From: Actinomycetes bacterium
GTDB lineage: Bacteria > Actinomycetota > Actinomycetes > Mycobacteriales > Mycobacteriaceae
Reading direction: 5' to 3'
Length of the DNA stretch: 64,000 nucleotides
NCBI GenBank assembly: GCA_023415515.1
Contig: JAEZKH010000318.1
Location: forward strand, 1-64,000
The notes under the pieces were generated by a model that had not been told where the DNA came from, ran no database searches, and saw nothing but the letters and a program-made list of their open reading frames with translations. Below are positions 1 through 10,472 of the stretch, one piece after another (position 1 is the first letter of the stretch; each line of letters starts with the position of its first letter). Position numbers and translations under genes: made by a program.

Positions 1-18
1 GACCGCGACGTAGCGGTC
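1..18. terminator. Short hairpin downstream of the formate/nitrite transporter gene
   Basis: A perfect 6-bp inverted repeat, GACCGC and GCGGTC, encloses a 6-base loop. It lies about 35 bases beyond the stop codon of the leftward transporter gene, so it could end that transcript or one arriving from outside the window. There is no T-tract. Intrinsic terminators without a T-tract have been proposed for mycobacteria, so this is a weak call. Confidence 0.25.
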
Positions 19-53
19 CGGGCGTTTCCGCGCAGTGAACCTGGCCGGGCCGC

Positions 54-881
54 TCAGCCGCCCGGCGTCTGTTCGGCTTCGGCGCGCTCCTCCTGGATTC
101 GGTCCTTGCTCCGCAGCAGCCGAAGCAGCGTCACGAGGAGGAGGCCGCCGATCACATTGCCGATGGCGGTGTAGCCGAACCATTGAAGCCAACTGAGGTA
201 GCCGAAGGGCGCCTCGCCGGTGACGAGCGCACCGAAGATCAGCAGTGAATCCAGGATCGAGTGGAACATCTGGAGTCCGGCCAACAGGAATGCTCCCGCC
301 ACGGCAGCGGCGATCTTGCCGACCATCGCATCGGTTCCGTGCTGCATGCGCGTCATCAAGGTGATCGCCATCCCGCCGAGCAGGGTCAACGCCACGGTCT
401 CGGCCGTGACCGGCGCCGAGATGTAGTGCAAGGCCGATTCGATGGTCAGCGCACGCAGTTTCGGGAAGGCCGTCATGATCAGCCACATCAACAGCCACCC
501 GCCGACGAGGTTGGCGATCAGCGTGCCGGACCACAGTTTCACCAGTTGTGCCACGCTGGCCCGCTTGGCCGCGACGGTGGTGACAGGCACAAGGAAGCCC
601 TCGGTGAACAGCTCGCTGCGCCCGAGTAGGAGGGCGAGGAACCCGACCGAGAACGCCAAACCGGCGAGCAGCGGGTCATGCGTGGCGTGCAGCACCGACA
701 GGTAGGCGAGCACCCCCATCGCCACCTCGGTGCCGCCGAAGAACCCGGTGGCCAGCACCTCGCGCCAGGTTCGGTGGAGCCGCTGGGTGCCTTCGTCGAC
801 CATCCGCGCGAAGGCGTCTTCGAGCTCGTCTTCGATGGGACGGTCCGAGTCACCGAGTTCGCGCTGGCTCGTCTGGCTCAC
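54..881 (-). CDS. Formate/nitrite transporter (FNT) family channel
   Basis: A 275-residue membrane protein with six clear hydrophobic segments at about 42-66, 70-100, 113-139, 156-180, 186-219 and 232-257. Length and segment count fit FNT channels, which pass small monovalent anions (formate, nitrite, hydrosulfide) as pentamers. The pattern GRSELFTEGF at about 87-96 and the second-half segment with a buried histidine (QMFHSI) also fit. The N-terminal 40 residues are acidic and the tail is charged, so both ends are likely cytoplasmic. It lies 82 bases downstream of the IclR gene on the same strand. The substrate cannot be read from sequence; no formate or nitrite enzyme is adjacent. Confidence 0.85.
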   Translation of the reverse strand: MSQTSQRELGDSDRPIEDELEDAFARMVDEGTQRLHRTWREVLATGFFGGTEVAMGVLAYLSVLHATHDPLLAGLAFSVGFLALLLGRSELFTEGFLVPVTTVAAKRASVAQLVKLWSGTLIANLVGGWLLMWLIMTAFPKLRALTIESALHYISAPVTAETVALTLLGGMAITLMTRMQHGTDAMVGKIAAAVAGAFLLAGLQMFHSILDSLLIFGALVTGEAPFGYLSWLQWFGYTAIGNVIGGLLLVTLLRLLRSKDRIQEERAEAEQTPGG

Positions 882-963
882 AGGTGTTTCCTTTGCTCGC
901 GTCGTCCGGGGAAGGACGACAGCGGATACCCACCCGCGCGCTCGTCGAAAAGCAGTGGCGTCC

Positions 964-1731
964 TCAGCGCAGATCGGCCGCCAGCGCCTTGCCCGCCTCG
1001 ATCAGCAGCGGCACGGCCCGTTCGATCAGCCCATCTGTGACCCGGGCCTCGGGCCCGGAGATCGAAAGTGCCAGCCGCGACGGCGTGTCGGCGACCGCGA
1101 CGGCCACGCAGCGCACGCCGGTTTCCTGCTCACTCTCGTCGGTCGCGTATCCGTGCTCGACGGAGAAGGCGAGCGAAGCCATGAACTCGTCGGGGTCGGT
1201 GATGGTGGTGTCGGTGTGGCGCGGCATGCCGGAGCGGTCCAGGATCTCGCGCACCTCCTCGGCGGGCATGGTGGCCATGATCGCCTTGCCGACCGCGGTG
1301 CAGTGCGGCTCCACCCGGCGCCCCACTTCGGTGAACATCCGCATGGAGTGCCGCGACTGGGCCTGGGCGACATAGACGATCTCGTCGCCGTCGAGCATTG
1401 CCAGGTTCGCCGATTCGCCGAGTTCGTCGACGAGCCTTGCCAAATGGGGACGCGCCCACACGCTGAGCATCCGCGACGATGCGTCACCCAGCCGGATCAG
1501 GCGCGGACCGAGAACGTACTGCCGCGACGACTCCTGGCGGATGTAGCCGAGATCGACCAGTGTCCGCAGCAACCGGTGGATCGTGGGGAGCGGAAGTCCG
1601 GACTGGTTGGCGAGCTGCGACAGCGCGATCGTGCCGCCTGCGTCGGCCATCAATTCGAGCAACGAGAATGCGCGCCCGATGGACTGCACCGACCCGGTGC
1701 GAGTCTTGGGTTCGGGCGCCGCGTGGGCCAT
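964..1731 (-). CDS. IclR-family transcriptional regulator of the allantoin/glyoxylate island
   Basis: A 255-residue IclR-type regulator. Residues about 15-75 form the winged helix-turn-helix (QSIGRAFSLLELM, then LPTIHRLLRTLVDLGYI), and the rest is the IclR effector domain. The ATG at 1731 is chosen because upstream codons in the same frame run into the divergent gene. It faces the DUF6986 gene across 92 bases that hold a nested palindrome. IclR proteins such as AllR in enterobacteria control allantoin and glyoxylate genes and respond to glyoxylate or allantoin. From this context I infer that it senses a purine-degradation intermediate and controls the rightward genes and itself. Confidence 0.9.
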   Translation of the reverse strand: MAHAAPEPKTRTGSVQSIGRAFSLLELMADAGGTIALSQLANQSGLPLPTIHRLLRTLVDLGYIRQESSRQYVLGPRLIRLGDASSRMLSVWARPHLARLVDELGESANLAMLDGDEIVYVAQAQSRHSMRMFTEVGRRVEPHCTAVGKAIMATMPAEEVREILDRSGMPRHTDTTITDPDEFMASLAFSVEHGYATDESEQETGVRCVAVAVADTPSRLALSISGPEARVTDGLIERAVPLLIEAGKALAADLR

Positions 1732-1756
1732 GGCGTCGTCCTTTTCCGGGGGATTC

Positions 1757-1799
1757 TGTTTTCCGCCATCGGAGATATTATCTCCGCGATACGAAAACA
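1757..1799. promoter_or_regulatory. Nested palindromic operator between IclR gene and DUF6986 gene
   Basis: Two inverted repeats share one centre at 1778. The inner one is GGAGATA-T-TATCTCC (1771-1785). The outer one is TGTTTTC (1757-1763) with GAAAACA (1793-1799). All arms are perfect. The position between divergent starts suggests the binding site of the adjacent IclR protein. The right arm, TCCGCGATACGAAAACAT (1783-1800), recurs with 15 of 18 bases before the racemase-like gene. Confidence 0.65.
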
Positions 1800-1823
1800 T
1801 CGAGCCCAGCGAGGTGATATTCG

Positions 1824-3080
1824 ATGGCCGCCGACGGCACACTCGCCGATGAGCTCGACGCGCGTCTCGCCGACGCCGACGCCGCCCTGGTGGCGTCCTA
1901 TCGCGGTGACCGTGGACGCCGACAGCCCGTGCACACGGTGTACGTCCCGGCGGACCGCTATGACGCCGCCACCGTCGGTGACTGGGCCGAGCAGGCGAGA
2001 ACGGTCCTGGCCGCACACGGCGGCTCGGCATCCGAACTGGCTGACGCCCTCGATCTGCGGCCGGACATGGCAAGCGACATTCGCGACCGCATCGAGCGCA
2101 AACTCGAGTCCGAGCCGATCGAAGATCTGCGCATCGATTTCGAGGACGGCTACGGCGTCCGGCCCGACGAGGACGAGGACGCCGCGACGACGGCCGCCGC
2201 ACGGAACCTCGCGGCATCGGTGGCCTCGGGGACCGCCGCACCGTTTCACGGCATCCGGATCAAGAGCTTCGAGGCGCCCTGGCGCCGTCGCGGCGTGCGC
2301 ACGCTCGAGATGTTCGTCGGCACCCTCGTCGAAGCGGGCGGGCTGAGCGGCGGTTTCGTCGTCACGCTGCCGAAGGTGACATCCGTCGAGCAGGTCGAGG
2401 CTTTCGACTACGCACTGGGCAGTGTCGAGGCGTCCTGTGCGCTGCCGCCCGGCACCCTTCGCTTCGAGATCCAGGTCGAAACGCCGCAGGCGATCCTCGG
2501 TGCCGACGGCACCGCGCTGATCGCGCGCATGATCCATGCGGGGGGTGAGCGCGTCACCGGCCTGCACTACGGGACATACGACTACTCCGCGGCGCTCGGG
2601 GTGGCGGCCGGCTACCAGAGCCTCGACCATCCCGTCGCCGACCATGCCAAAGCAGTGATGCAGGTAGCCGCCGCCGGCACAGGGGTTTTCGTGTCCGACG
2701 GATCGACGAACGTGGTGCCTGCTGGAGATCGCGAAACAGTGCACGCTGCATGGCAATTGCATTCACGGTTGGTTCGGCGTTCTCTCGCGCGCGGGATCTA
2801 TCAGGGCTGGGACATGCACCCGGCGCAGCTACCGAGCCGTTTCGGCGCGACGTACTCGTTCTACCGGGAGGGGCTGGCCGGCGCGGCCGAACGGCTACGC
2901 GCCTATGTGCACGGTGGACAGTCGGGGTTTCTCGACGAGCCCGCCACGGCTGCGGCGATGGCCGGTTTCCTGTTGCGCGGTCTCGAGTGCGGCGCCGTCG
3001 CCGCGGTGGAACTCGACGAGCGGGTCGGGGTGGACCCTGACAGGCTTGCAGTGCTCGCGAAGCGTCGCGTGCCCGCCTGA
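1824..3080 (+). CDS. DUF6986 family protein, HpcH/HpaI aldolase/citrate-lyase-like
   Basis: A 418-residue protein of the phosphoenolpyruvate/HpcH-HpaI TIM-barrel superfamily, recognised from IDFEDGYG near residue 108, RIKSFEAPWRR near 150 and FEIQVETPQAI near 215. Superfamily members make or break C-C bonds next to oxoacids using a divalent metal held by Glu/Asp. A GAGGTG Shine-Dalgarno lies 7 bases before the ATG. From memory, actinobacterial members are often found beside allantoinase genes, as here. Since the island generates glyoxylate, an aldolase or malate-synthase-like reaction on glyoxylate is a reasonable inference, but the reaction is not established by sequence. It is the first gene under the IclR palindrome and is separated by 128 bases from the next gene. 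Confidence 0.75.
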   Translation: MAADGTLADELDARLADADAALVASYRGDRGRRQPVHTVYVPADRYDAATVGDWAEQARTVLAAHGGSASELADALDLRPDMASDIRDRIERKLESEPIEDLRIDFEDGYGVRPDEDEDAATTAAARNLAASVASGTAAPFHGIRIKSFEAPWRRRGVRTLEMFVGTLVEAGGLSGGFVVTLPKVTSVEQVEAFDYALGSVEASCALPPGTLRFEIQVETPQAILGADGTALIARMIHAGGERVTGLHYGTYDYSAALGVAAGYQSLDHPVADHAKAVMQVAAAGTGVFVSDGSTNVVPAGDRETVHAAWQLHSRLVRRSLARGIYQGWDMHPAQLPSRFGATYSFYREGLAGAAERLRAYVHGGQSGFLDEPATAAAMAGFLLRGLECGAVAAVELDERVGVDPDRLAVLAKRRVPA

Positions 3081-3107
3081 TCGTCTGCCGGCCGGATGAG
3101 TCGGCTC

Positions 3108-3176
3108 TTGACAGAGCTGTGTGATGGCGGCCACACTATCGTTAATCGGAAATAAACATCCGCAATACGGAAAAAT
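3108..3176 (+). promoter_or_regulatory. Promoter region and second IclR-box-like element before the racemase-like gene
   Basis: A TTGACA hexamer (3108-3113) is followed 18 bases later by CACACT, a weak -10 match. Downstream, TCCGCAATACGGAAAAAT (3159-3176) matches 15 of 18 bases of the right arm of the IclR palindrome at 1783-1800. This suggests that the operon starting at 3209 has its own IclR-controlled promoter. The repeat is directly visible; the promoter assignment is inference. Confidence 0.45.
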
Positions 3177-3208
3177 GCAGGATGGTCGTCACGTCCGGGA
3201 GCGCAAGA

Positions 3209-3949
3209 GTGAGAATTCTCGTCGTCAACGTCAACACCACCGTTGCCATGACCGATGCGATCGCCGCGTCGGCGCGCTCGGTTGCCTCGCCGGGCACTGA
3301 AATCATCGGTCTGACACCGAGTTTCGGCGCCGAGTCGGTTGAGGGCAACTTCGAGAGCTATCTTGCCGCGGTCGGAGTGATGGACGTCGTCTCCCGCTAT
3401 GACGGTTCGTATGACGCCGTGGTGCAGGCCGGTTTCGGCGAGCACGGCCGTGAGGGCCTGCAGGAGTTGTGTGACGTTCCCGTCGTCGACATCACCGAAG
3501 CCGCGGGACACGTGGCATCGCTTCTCGGCCACAAGTACTCCGTGGTGACCACTCTCGACCGCACGGTCCCGCTCATCGAGGACCGACTAAAGCTCGCAGG
3601 CCTCGACGCCAGGTGCGCGTCGGTGCGCTCGAGTGGCATGTCCGTCCTCGAACTGGAGGAGCGGCCGAAGGATGCCGTGAAGGCCATCGTCGCCGAGGCC
3701 GAACTCGCCGTCAGCCACGACGGGGCCGAGGTCATCTGCCTCGGGTGCGGCGGAATGGCAGGCCTCGACGAGGCGGTCGCCGATGCTACCGGGGTGCCCG
3801 TCGTCGACGGCGTCACCGCCGCGGTCAAGCTCGCCGAGGCGTTGGTCGAGCTCGGTCTGACGACAAGCAAGACAAGGACTTTCGCCGCACCCCGCCACAA
3901 GCGACTGAGCGGTTGGCCACTGTCGCCCGGTACCGCCCACATGAAGTGA
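3209..3949 (+). CDS. Asp/Glu/hydantoin racemase family protein (allantoin racemase-like)
   Basis: A 246-residue member of the Asp/Glu/hydantoin racemase superfamily. The GTG at 3209 is preferred to the ATG at 3182 because GGGAG lies 7 bases upstream and the protein then begins at the first beta strand (VRILVVNVNT). Family racemases such as hydantoin racemase and HpxA allantoin racemase use two cysteines, one in ACFGDPG and one in LGCxGM. Here the second is present (C180 in CLGCGGM), but the first is glycine (G75 in AGFGEHG). A two-base racemisation is therefore doubtful. One-cysteine relatives such as arylmalonate decarboxylase catalyse other reactions. Its place in the allantoin operon suggests a purine-ring intermediate as substrate. 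Confidence 0.75.
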   Translation: MRILVVNVNTTVAMTDAIAASARSVASPGTEIIGLTPSFGAESVEGNFESYLAAVGVMDVVSRYDGSYDAVVQAGFGEHGREGLQELCDVPVVDITEAAGHVASLLGHKYSVVTTLDRTVPLIEDRLKLAGLDARCASVRSSGMSVLELEERPKDAVKAIVAEAELAVSHDGAEVICLGCGGMAGLDEAVADATGVPVVDGVTAAVKLAEALVELGLTTSKTRTFAAPRHKRLSGWPLSPGTAHMK

Positions 3950-3972
3950 CCCCTCCCGATCGAAGGAACGCG

Positions 3973-5463
3973 ATGCCAACCCAGGAATTCGACCCCGCCG
4001 CACTGGCCGCACAGGATCCGGACGGACGCCTCTACAACGCCGATCTGAAACCCGCGGAACCCGACGAGCGCAAATGGTCGACCTACAGCCTGTTCTCGCT
4101 GTGGATGAACGACGCGCACAACGCGGGCAACTACACTTTCGCGGCTGGTCTGTTCCTTCTCGGGCTCAGCCCGATCCAGGTGACGCTCGGCATCCTCGGT
4201 GGCGCGCTGATCATTTTCGCGGGTTGCTGCATGTCCGGCTTCATGGGCCACGACACCGGAACACCCTATCCCGTCGTGTCTCGGATGTCGTGGGGCATCT
4301 GGGGCGCCAACTTCCCTGCGCTGGTGCGCGGCGCGGTGGCGATCGCGTGGTACGGCATCCAGACCTACCTCGCCTCCATCGCCCTGAAAGTCCTTCTGCT
4401 GCATTTCTTCCCCGGTATGCAGGGGCTGGCCGAGACGCGGGTGCTGGGTCTCGACATCGTCGGATGGATTGCGTTCCTGCTGCTGTGGGCCATCCAAATG
4501 ATGATCGTGGCCAAGGGGATGGAGGCCGTCAGACACTTCCAGGGGTGGGCGGGCCCGGCGATCTGGGTGGTGATGATCGCGCTTGCGGTGTGGATGCTTT
4601 CGCAGGCCGACTGGAACATCTCGTGGACCCGAGGCGGCGGCGATGCGAATCTGTCGTCGGGCGAACAGGTCTATCAAACCATCGCGGCGGTGGGCCTCAC
4701 CGTCGGCGTGCTGGCGACATTGATGCTCAACTTCTCTGATTTCGCCCGGTTCGCACCGTCGCGGCGCGCCGTCGTCTTGGGCAACGCGTGGGGCCTTCCG
4801 TTCAACTGGACGGCGTTCGCGTTGACGTCGGTCGTGGTGTCCGCCGCATCGGTCTCGGTGTACGGGGAGGCCGTTCTCGACCCGGCCGAACTTCTCGAGA
4901 AGGTCGACAGCGACATCATCATGCTTCTGGGCAGCGCGGTTTTCGTCATCGCCACGATCGGCGTGAACATCGTCGCGAATTTCGTCTCTGCGGCCTACGA
5001 TCTGTCCAACGTCAACCCGAAGCGGATCAGTTTCCGCAAGGGCGGCATCATCACGTCGATTCTCGCCCTCGTTTCGATGCCGTGGAACCTCTACAACAGC
5101 CCCGACGTCATCGCCTACTTCCTCGGCGGTCTCGGTGCACTGCTCGGCCCGTTCTTCGGAATCCTTGCGCTGGACTACTTCTGGTACCGCAAGGGCCGCT
5201 TCAGCATCACCGACATGTATCTGCCGACGCCGGAGTCACAGTACTACTACCGAAAGGGACTCAACCCCAACGCGGTCAAGGCGTTCGTGCCGTCGGCTGT
5301 CATCGCGCTGGTTCTGGCGCTGGTGCCGACGTTCGGCAAGGTCGCGCCGTTCGGGTGGTTCATCGGCGCGGCGCTCGGCGCCGTTGCCTACTACCTCGTC
5401 ACCCGCGGCCGCCCGCTGGCCGAAGCGCCGGGCGACGCCCCTGAGCGGTTGCAGGAAGCCTGA
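3973..5463 (+). CDS. NCS1 family nucleobase/allantoin:cation symporter (first copy)
   Basis: A 496-residue NCS1 transporter with about 12 hydrophobic segments. Family hallmarks are visible: TYSLFSLWMND near residues 37-47, PYPVVSRMSWGIWGA near 98-112, AWYGIQTYL near 123-131 and the GGLGALLGP segment near 380. NCS1 proteins import nucleobases, allantoin or hydantoins with Na+ or H+. A GAAGGAA Shine-Dalgarno lies just before ATG 3973. It is the closest visible relative of the second NCS1 gene at 8997, and both share the RLYNADL start region. Within the operon it likely brings in allantoin or a related ureide; the exact substrate is not deducible. Confidence 0.88.
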   Translation: MPTQEFDPAALAAQDPDGRLYNADLKPAEPDERKWSTYSLFSLWMNDAHNAGNYTFAAGLFLLGLSPIQVTLGILGGALIIFAGCCMSGFMGHDTGTPYPVVSRMSWGIWGANFPALVRGAVAIAWYGIQTYLASIALKVLLLHFFPGMQGLAETRVLGLDIVGWIAFLLLWAIQMMIVAKGMEAVRHFQGWAGPAIWVVMIALAVWMLSQADWNISWTRGGGDANLSSGEQVYQTIAAVGLTVGVLATLMLNFSDFARFAPSRRAVVLGNAWGLPFNWTAFALTSVVVSAASVSVYGEAVLDPAELLEKVDSDIIMLLGSAVFVIATIGVNIVANFVSAAYDLSNVNPKRISFRKGGIITSILALVSMPWNLYNSPDVIAYFLGGLGALLGPFFGILALDYFWYRKGRFSITDMYLPTPESQYYYRKGLNPNAVKAFVPSAVIALVLALVPTFGKVAPFGWFIGAALGAVAYYLVTRGRPLAEAPGDAPERLQEA

Positions 5464-5467
5464 TTTC

Positions 5468-6259
5468 ATGAACCACCCACTTCCGTACGAGGTCAACTGC
5501 TCGATCCTGTTCACCGAACTGCCGCTGCTGAAGCGGCCCGAGGCGGCCAAGCGCGCGGGCTTCGGCGGCGTCGAGTTCTGGTGGCCGTTCGAGGCGGCGG
5601 TGCCCGCCGACAAGGACGTCGATGCGTTCACCGCCGCGATCGAGAACGCAGGCGTGCAACTGGTGGGGCTGAACTTCTTCGCAGGCGACATGGCGGGCGG
5701 TGACCGCGGTCTCGTGTCGTGGCCCGCCCGCTGCGCGGAGTTCCGGGACAACATCGACGTCACCGTCGGCATCGGCGAACGGTTGGGCTGCAAGGCATTC
5801 AACGCGCTGTACGGCAACCGCGTCGACGGTGAAGCAAGGCAGGACCAGGACGACCTCGGCGCCGAGAACCTGGCGCTGGCAGCAAAGGCGGCCGCGCGCA
5901 TCGGCGGGACGGTGCTTGTCGAGCCAGTCAGCGGTGCGCCCGCCTACCCGCTGCTGACCGCCGCGGATGCGCTCGCGGTGATCGATCGCGCCGGCGAACC
6001 GAACATCGCGCTGCTCGCCGACCTCTACCACCTCGCCGTCAACGGCGACGACGTGGACGAGGTCATCGCCGACCACGCCGGTCGGATCGGGCACGTGCAG
6101 ATCGCCGACGCGCCGGGGCGCCACGAGCCAGGCACCGGCGAGCTTCCGCTGCTCGCACAGCTCACCGGTCTCCGCGACGCGGGATACGACGGGTGGGTCG
6201 GCCTCGAATACAAACCGTCCGCCGCCTCCGCCGACAGCTTCGGCTGGATCACAAGCTAG
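5468..6259 (+). CDS. hyi: Hydroxypyruvate isomerase (TIM-barrel, Hyi-type)
   Basis: A 263-residue xylose-isomerase-like TIM barrel that begins 4 bases after the upstream permease stop. The Hyi pattern is visible: NCSILFTELPLLKR near 10-23, GFGGVEFWWPFE near 29-40, LVEPVS near 148, LADLYHL near 182 and HVQIADAPGRHEPG near 206-219, the last carrying metal-binding and substrate-binding His residues. Hyi interconverts hydroxypyruvate and tartronate semialdehyde. Together with glyoxylate carboligase and the reductase downstream it forms the glycerate pathway from glyoxylate. The operon position directly before glxR and gcl supports the call. Confidence 0.9.
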   Translation: MNHPLPYEVNCSILFTELPLLKRPEAAKRAGFGGVEFWWPFEAAVPADKDVDAFTAAIENAGVQLVGLNFFAGDMAGGDRGLVSWPARCAEFRDNIDVTVGIGERLGCKAFNALYGNRVDGEARQDQDDLGAENLALAAKAAARIGGTVLVEPVSGAPAYPLLTAADALAVIDRAGEPNIALLADLYHLAVNGDDVDEVIADHAGRIGHVQIADAPGRHEPGTGELPLLAQLTGLRDAGYDGWVGLEYKPSAASADSFGWITS

Positions 6260-6271
6260 GGAGCAGTCCAC

Positions 6272-7152
6272 ATGACGAACATCGCCTTCATCGGCCTCGG
6301 CATCATGGGCAGCCCGATGGCTGTCCACCTCGCCGAGGCCGGTCACGAGGTCGTCGGCTACAACCGCACACCCGAGAAGTCAGATCCGCTGGTCGCGGCG
6401 GGCGGACGCGCGGCGGAATCCATCGCCGACGCCGTCAGAGACGCCGACGTGGTATGCGTGATGGTTCCCGACTCGCCCGACGTCGTCGATGTGCTCGCCG
6501 GTGAGGGCGGGGTGTTCGACAGCGCGAAGTCAGGCACCCTGATCATCGACTTCTCCAGCATTCGCCCCGACGTCACAACCGATCTGGCCGAGCAGGCTGC
6601 CGCCAAGGACATGAGGTTGGTCGACGCACCCGTCTCCGGCGGCGAGGCGGGTGCGAAGAACGCTGCGCTGTCGATCATGGTCGGCGGCGAAACCGCCGAT
6701 TTCGAAGCCGCTCGGCCCATCCTGGAAACGGTGGGAAAAACGATCGTTCACGTCGGTCCGAGCGGCGCGGGCCAGACCGTCAAGGCCGCCAACCAGCTCA
6801 TCGTCGCCGCGAACATCCAGGCGCTGGCCGAAGCAGTCGTCTTCCTCGAGGCGTACGGCGTCGACACCGCCGCCGCTCTCGAGGTGCTCGGTGGCGGGCT
6901 GGCCGGCTCCAAGGTGCTCGACCAGAAGAAGCAGAACATGCTCGACCGGTCGTTCGACCCGGGATTCCGAATCGCGCTGCACCACAAGGATCTCGGCATC
7001 CTCACTGCGGCCGCCAGGGAGGCGGGCGTCGTGGTGCCGCTCGGTGGCCTGGTCGCCCAGTTGATGGCCAGCGCGCTGGCCAACGGCGACGGCGGCCTCG
7101 ACCACTCCGCGATGTTGCGCGGCGTCGAGCGGCTGAGCGGAAGGACTCGTTC

Positions 7153-7156
<4 letters not shown>
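6272..7156 (+). CDS. glxR: 2-hydroxy-3-oxopropionate (tartronate semialdehyde) reductase
   Basis: A 294-residue beta-hydroxyacid dehydrogenase. The NAD(P)-binding GLGIMG lies at 8-13, the substrate-binding DAPVSGGE near 119, and the catalytic lysine is in QTVKAANQ near 168-175. The enzyme reduces tartronate semialdehyde to D-glycerate, which enters glycolysis after phosphorylation. It starts 12 bases after hyi and overlaps gcl by 4 bases (ATGA), so the three are translationally coupled. No glycerate kinase is present in the window. Related 3-hydroxyisobutyrate dehydrogenases share these motifs; the gcl neighbour decides for GlxR. Confidence 0.92.
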
Positions 7157-8931
<1,775 letters not shown>

Positions 8932-8996
8932 CGACCGCACCGGCGGTTGTCGGGAGAAGGTAGACCCGATCGCATCCGAGGACGAAGGTAGGAGCC

Positions 8997-10472
8997 ATGA
9001 GCGACACCACCATCGACAGGCCTGACGATTTCGAGCCGAGCGAACGTCTGTACAACGCCGACCTCGCGCCGGCCACGGAACGGAACTGGGGCACCTACAG
9101 CCTGTTCGCCATGTGGATGTCCGACGTGCACAGCATCGGCGGCTACACGTTCGCCGCGGGGCTGTTCTTCACCGGGCTCGTCGGCTGGCAGGTGTTCGTC
9201 GCGTTGGTGTTGGGCATCACCGTCGTGTTCTTCCTGATGAACCTCACCGGTTTCGCGGGCCAGGCCACCGGCGTGCCGTATCCGGTGATCGCGCGCATCT
9301 CCTTCGGTGTGTTCGGAGCCAACCTGGCGGCGCTGATCCGGGCGGTGATCGCCATCGCCTGGTACGGCATCCAGACCTGGCTTGCCTCCCAGGCGGTCGT
9401 CGTGCTCGCGGTCGCCGCGTGGCCCGCCGTCGCCGACCACCGCGGTGCGACATTCCTGGGCCTCGACATGCTCGGCTGGGCGGCCTTCCTGGTGTTGTGG
9501 GTGCTGCAGCTGCTGGTCATCCGGCGCGGTATGGAGACCGTGCGGCGGTTCCAGGACTGGGCGGGCCCGGCCATCTGGGTGGTGATGTTCGTGCTGGCGA
9601 TCTGGATCGTCGTCGAGGCCGGGTCGGACTTCTCGCTGAACCTCACCGATGACCAGAAGTCGGGCGGCGCGGCGGTGCACGCCTTCTTCGTCGCGATCGC
9701 GCTCACGATCACCTACTTCTCGACGCTGCTGCTGAACTTCTGCGACTTCTCCAGATTCGCGCCGAACCGGGCGACCGTCGTCCGCGGCAACTTCTGGGGT
9801 CTGCCCGTCAACTTCATGGCGTTCGCCATCGTCACCGTGGCCGTCACCGCGGGCAGCATCGCGGTGTTCGGTGAGGCGATCACCGATCCCGTCGAGATCG
9901 TCGCGAGAATCGACAACATCTGGGTGACGATCATCGGGGCCGTCACCTTCGTCATCGCCACGATCGGCATCAACGTCGTCGCCAATTTCGTGTCGGCCTC
10001 CTACGACCTCGCCAACGTCGCGCCCAAGTACATCGACTTCCGGCGCGGCGGTTTGATCAGCGCGATCGTGGCCGTGGTGATCACCCCGTGGCACCTCTAC
10101 AGCAGCCCGGCGGCGATCTTCTACTTCCTCGGCGGGCTCGGCGCGCTGCTCGGGCCCATCTTCGGTGTCATCTTCACCGACTATTTCCTCCTGCGCCGGC
10201 AACGCGTCTCGGTCGACGAGCTGTACCTCGACGACCCGCGCAGCCGCTACTTCTACAAGCGCGGCTGGAACCCGAAGGCGTTGATCGCAGGCACCGTCGC
10301 GGCGGCGTTCTCGCTGTTCCTCGCGCTCTTCAAACCCTGGCAGGATTGGGCGCCGTTCTCCTGGTTCGTCGGCGTGGTCATCGCGGCGGTGTTGTACTAC
10401 GCGATCTCCGCGCGGGACTTCGCCCAGCCCGAACTGGCCTCGACGACGCGCGCCGAGGAGGAACAGCCATGA
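8997..10472 (+). CDS. NCS1 family nucleobase/allantoin:cation symporter (second copy)
   Basis: A 491-residue NCS1 permease, clearly paralogous to the one at 3973: both have RLYNADL, then W-TYSLF, a shared YTFAAGLF segment, PYPV-(I/S)-R, AWYGIQT-LAS and GGLGALLGP. It follows gcl by 65 bases and overlaps allantoinase by 4 bases (ATGA). The direct coupling to allB suggests allantoin as its cargo, leaving a different ureide, purine or pyrimidine for the first copy. This division of labour is inference. About 12 hydrophobic segments are visible, with a charged C-terminal tail. Confidence 0.88.
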   Translation: MSDTTIDRPDDFEPSERLYNADLAPATERNWGTYSLFAMWMSDVHSIGGYTFAAGLFFTGLVGWQVFVALVLGITVVFFLMNLTGFAGQATGVPYPVIARISFGVFGANLAALIRAVIAIAWYGIQTWLASQAVVVLAVAAWPAVADHRGATFLGLDMLGWAAFLVLWVLQLLVIRRGMETVRRFQDWAGPAIWVVMFVLAIWIVVEAGSDFSLNLTDDQKSGGAAVHAFFVAIALTITYFSTLLLNFCDFSRFAPNRATVVRGNFWGLPVNFMAFAIVTVAVTAGSIAVFGEAITDPVEIVARIDNIWVTIIGAVTFVIATIGINVVANFVSASYDLANVAPKYIDFRRGGLISAIVAVVITPWHLYSSPAAIFYFLGGLGALLGPIFGVIFTDYFLLRRQRVSVDELYLDDPRSRYFYKRGWNPKALIAGTVAAAFSLFLALFKPWQDWAPFSWFVGVVIAAVLYYAISARDFAQPELASTTRAEEEQP

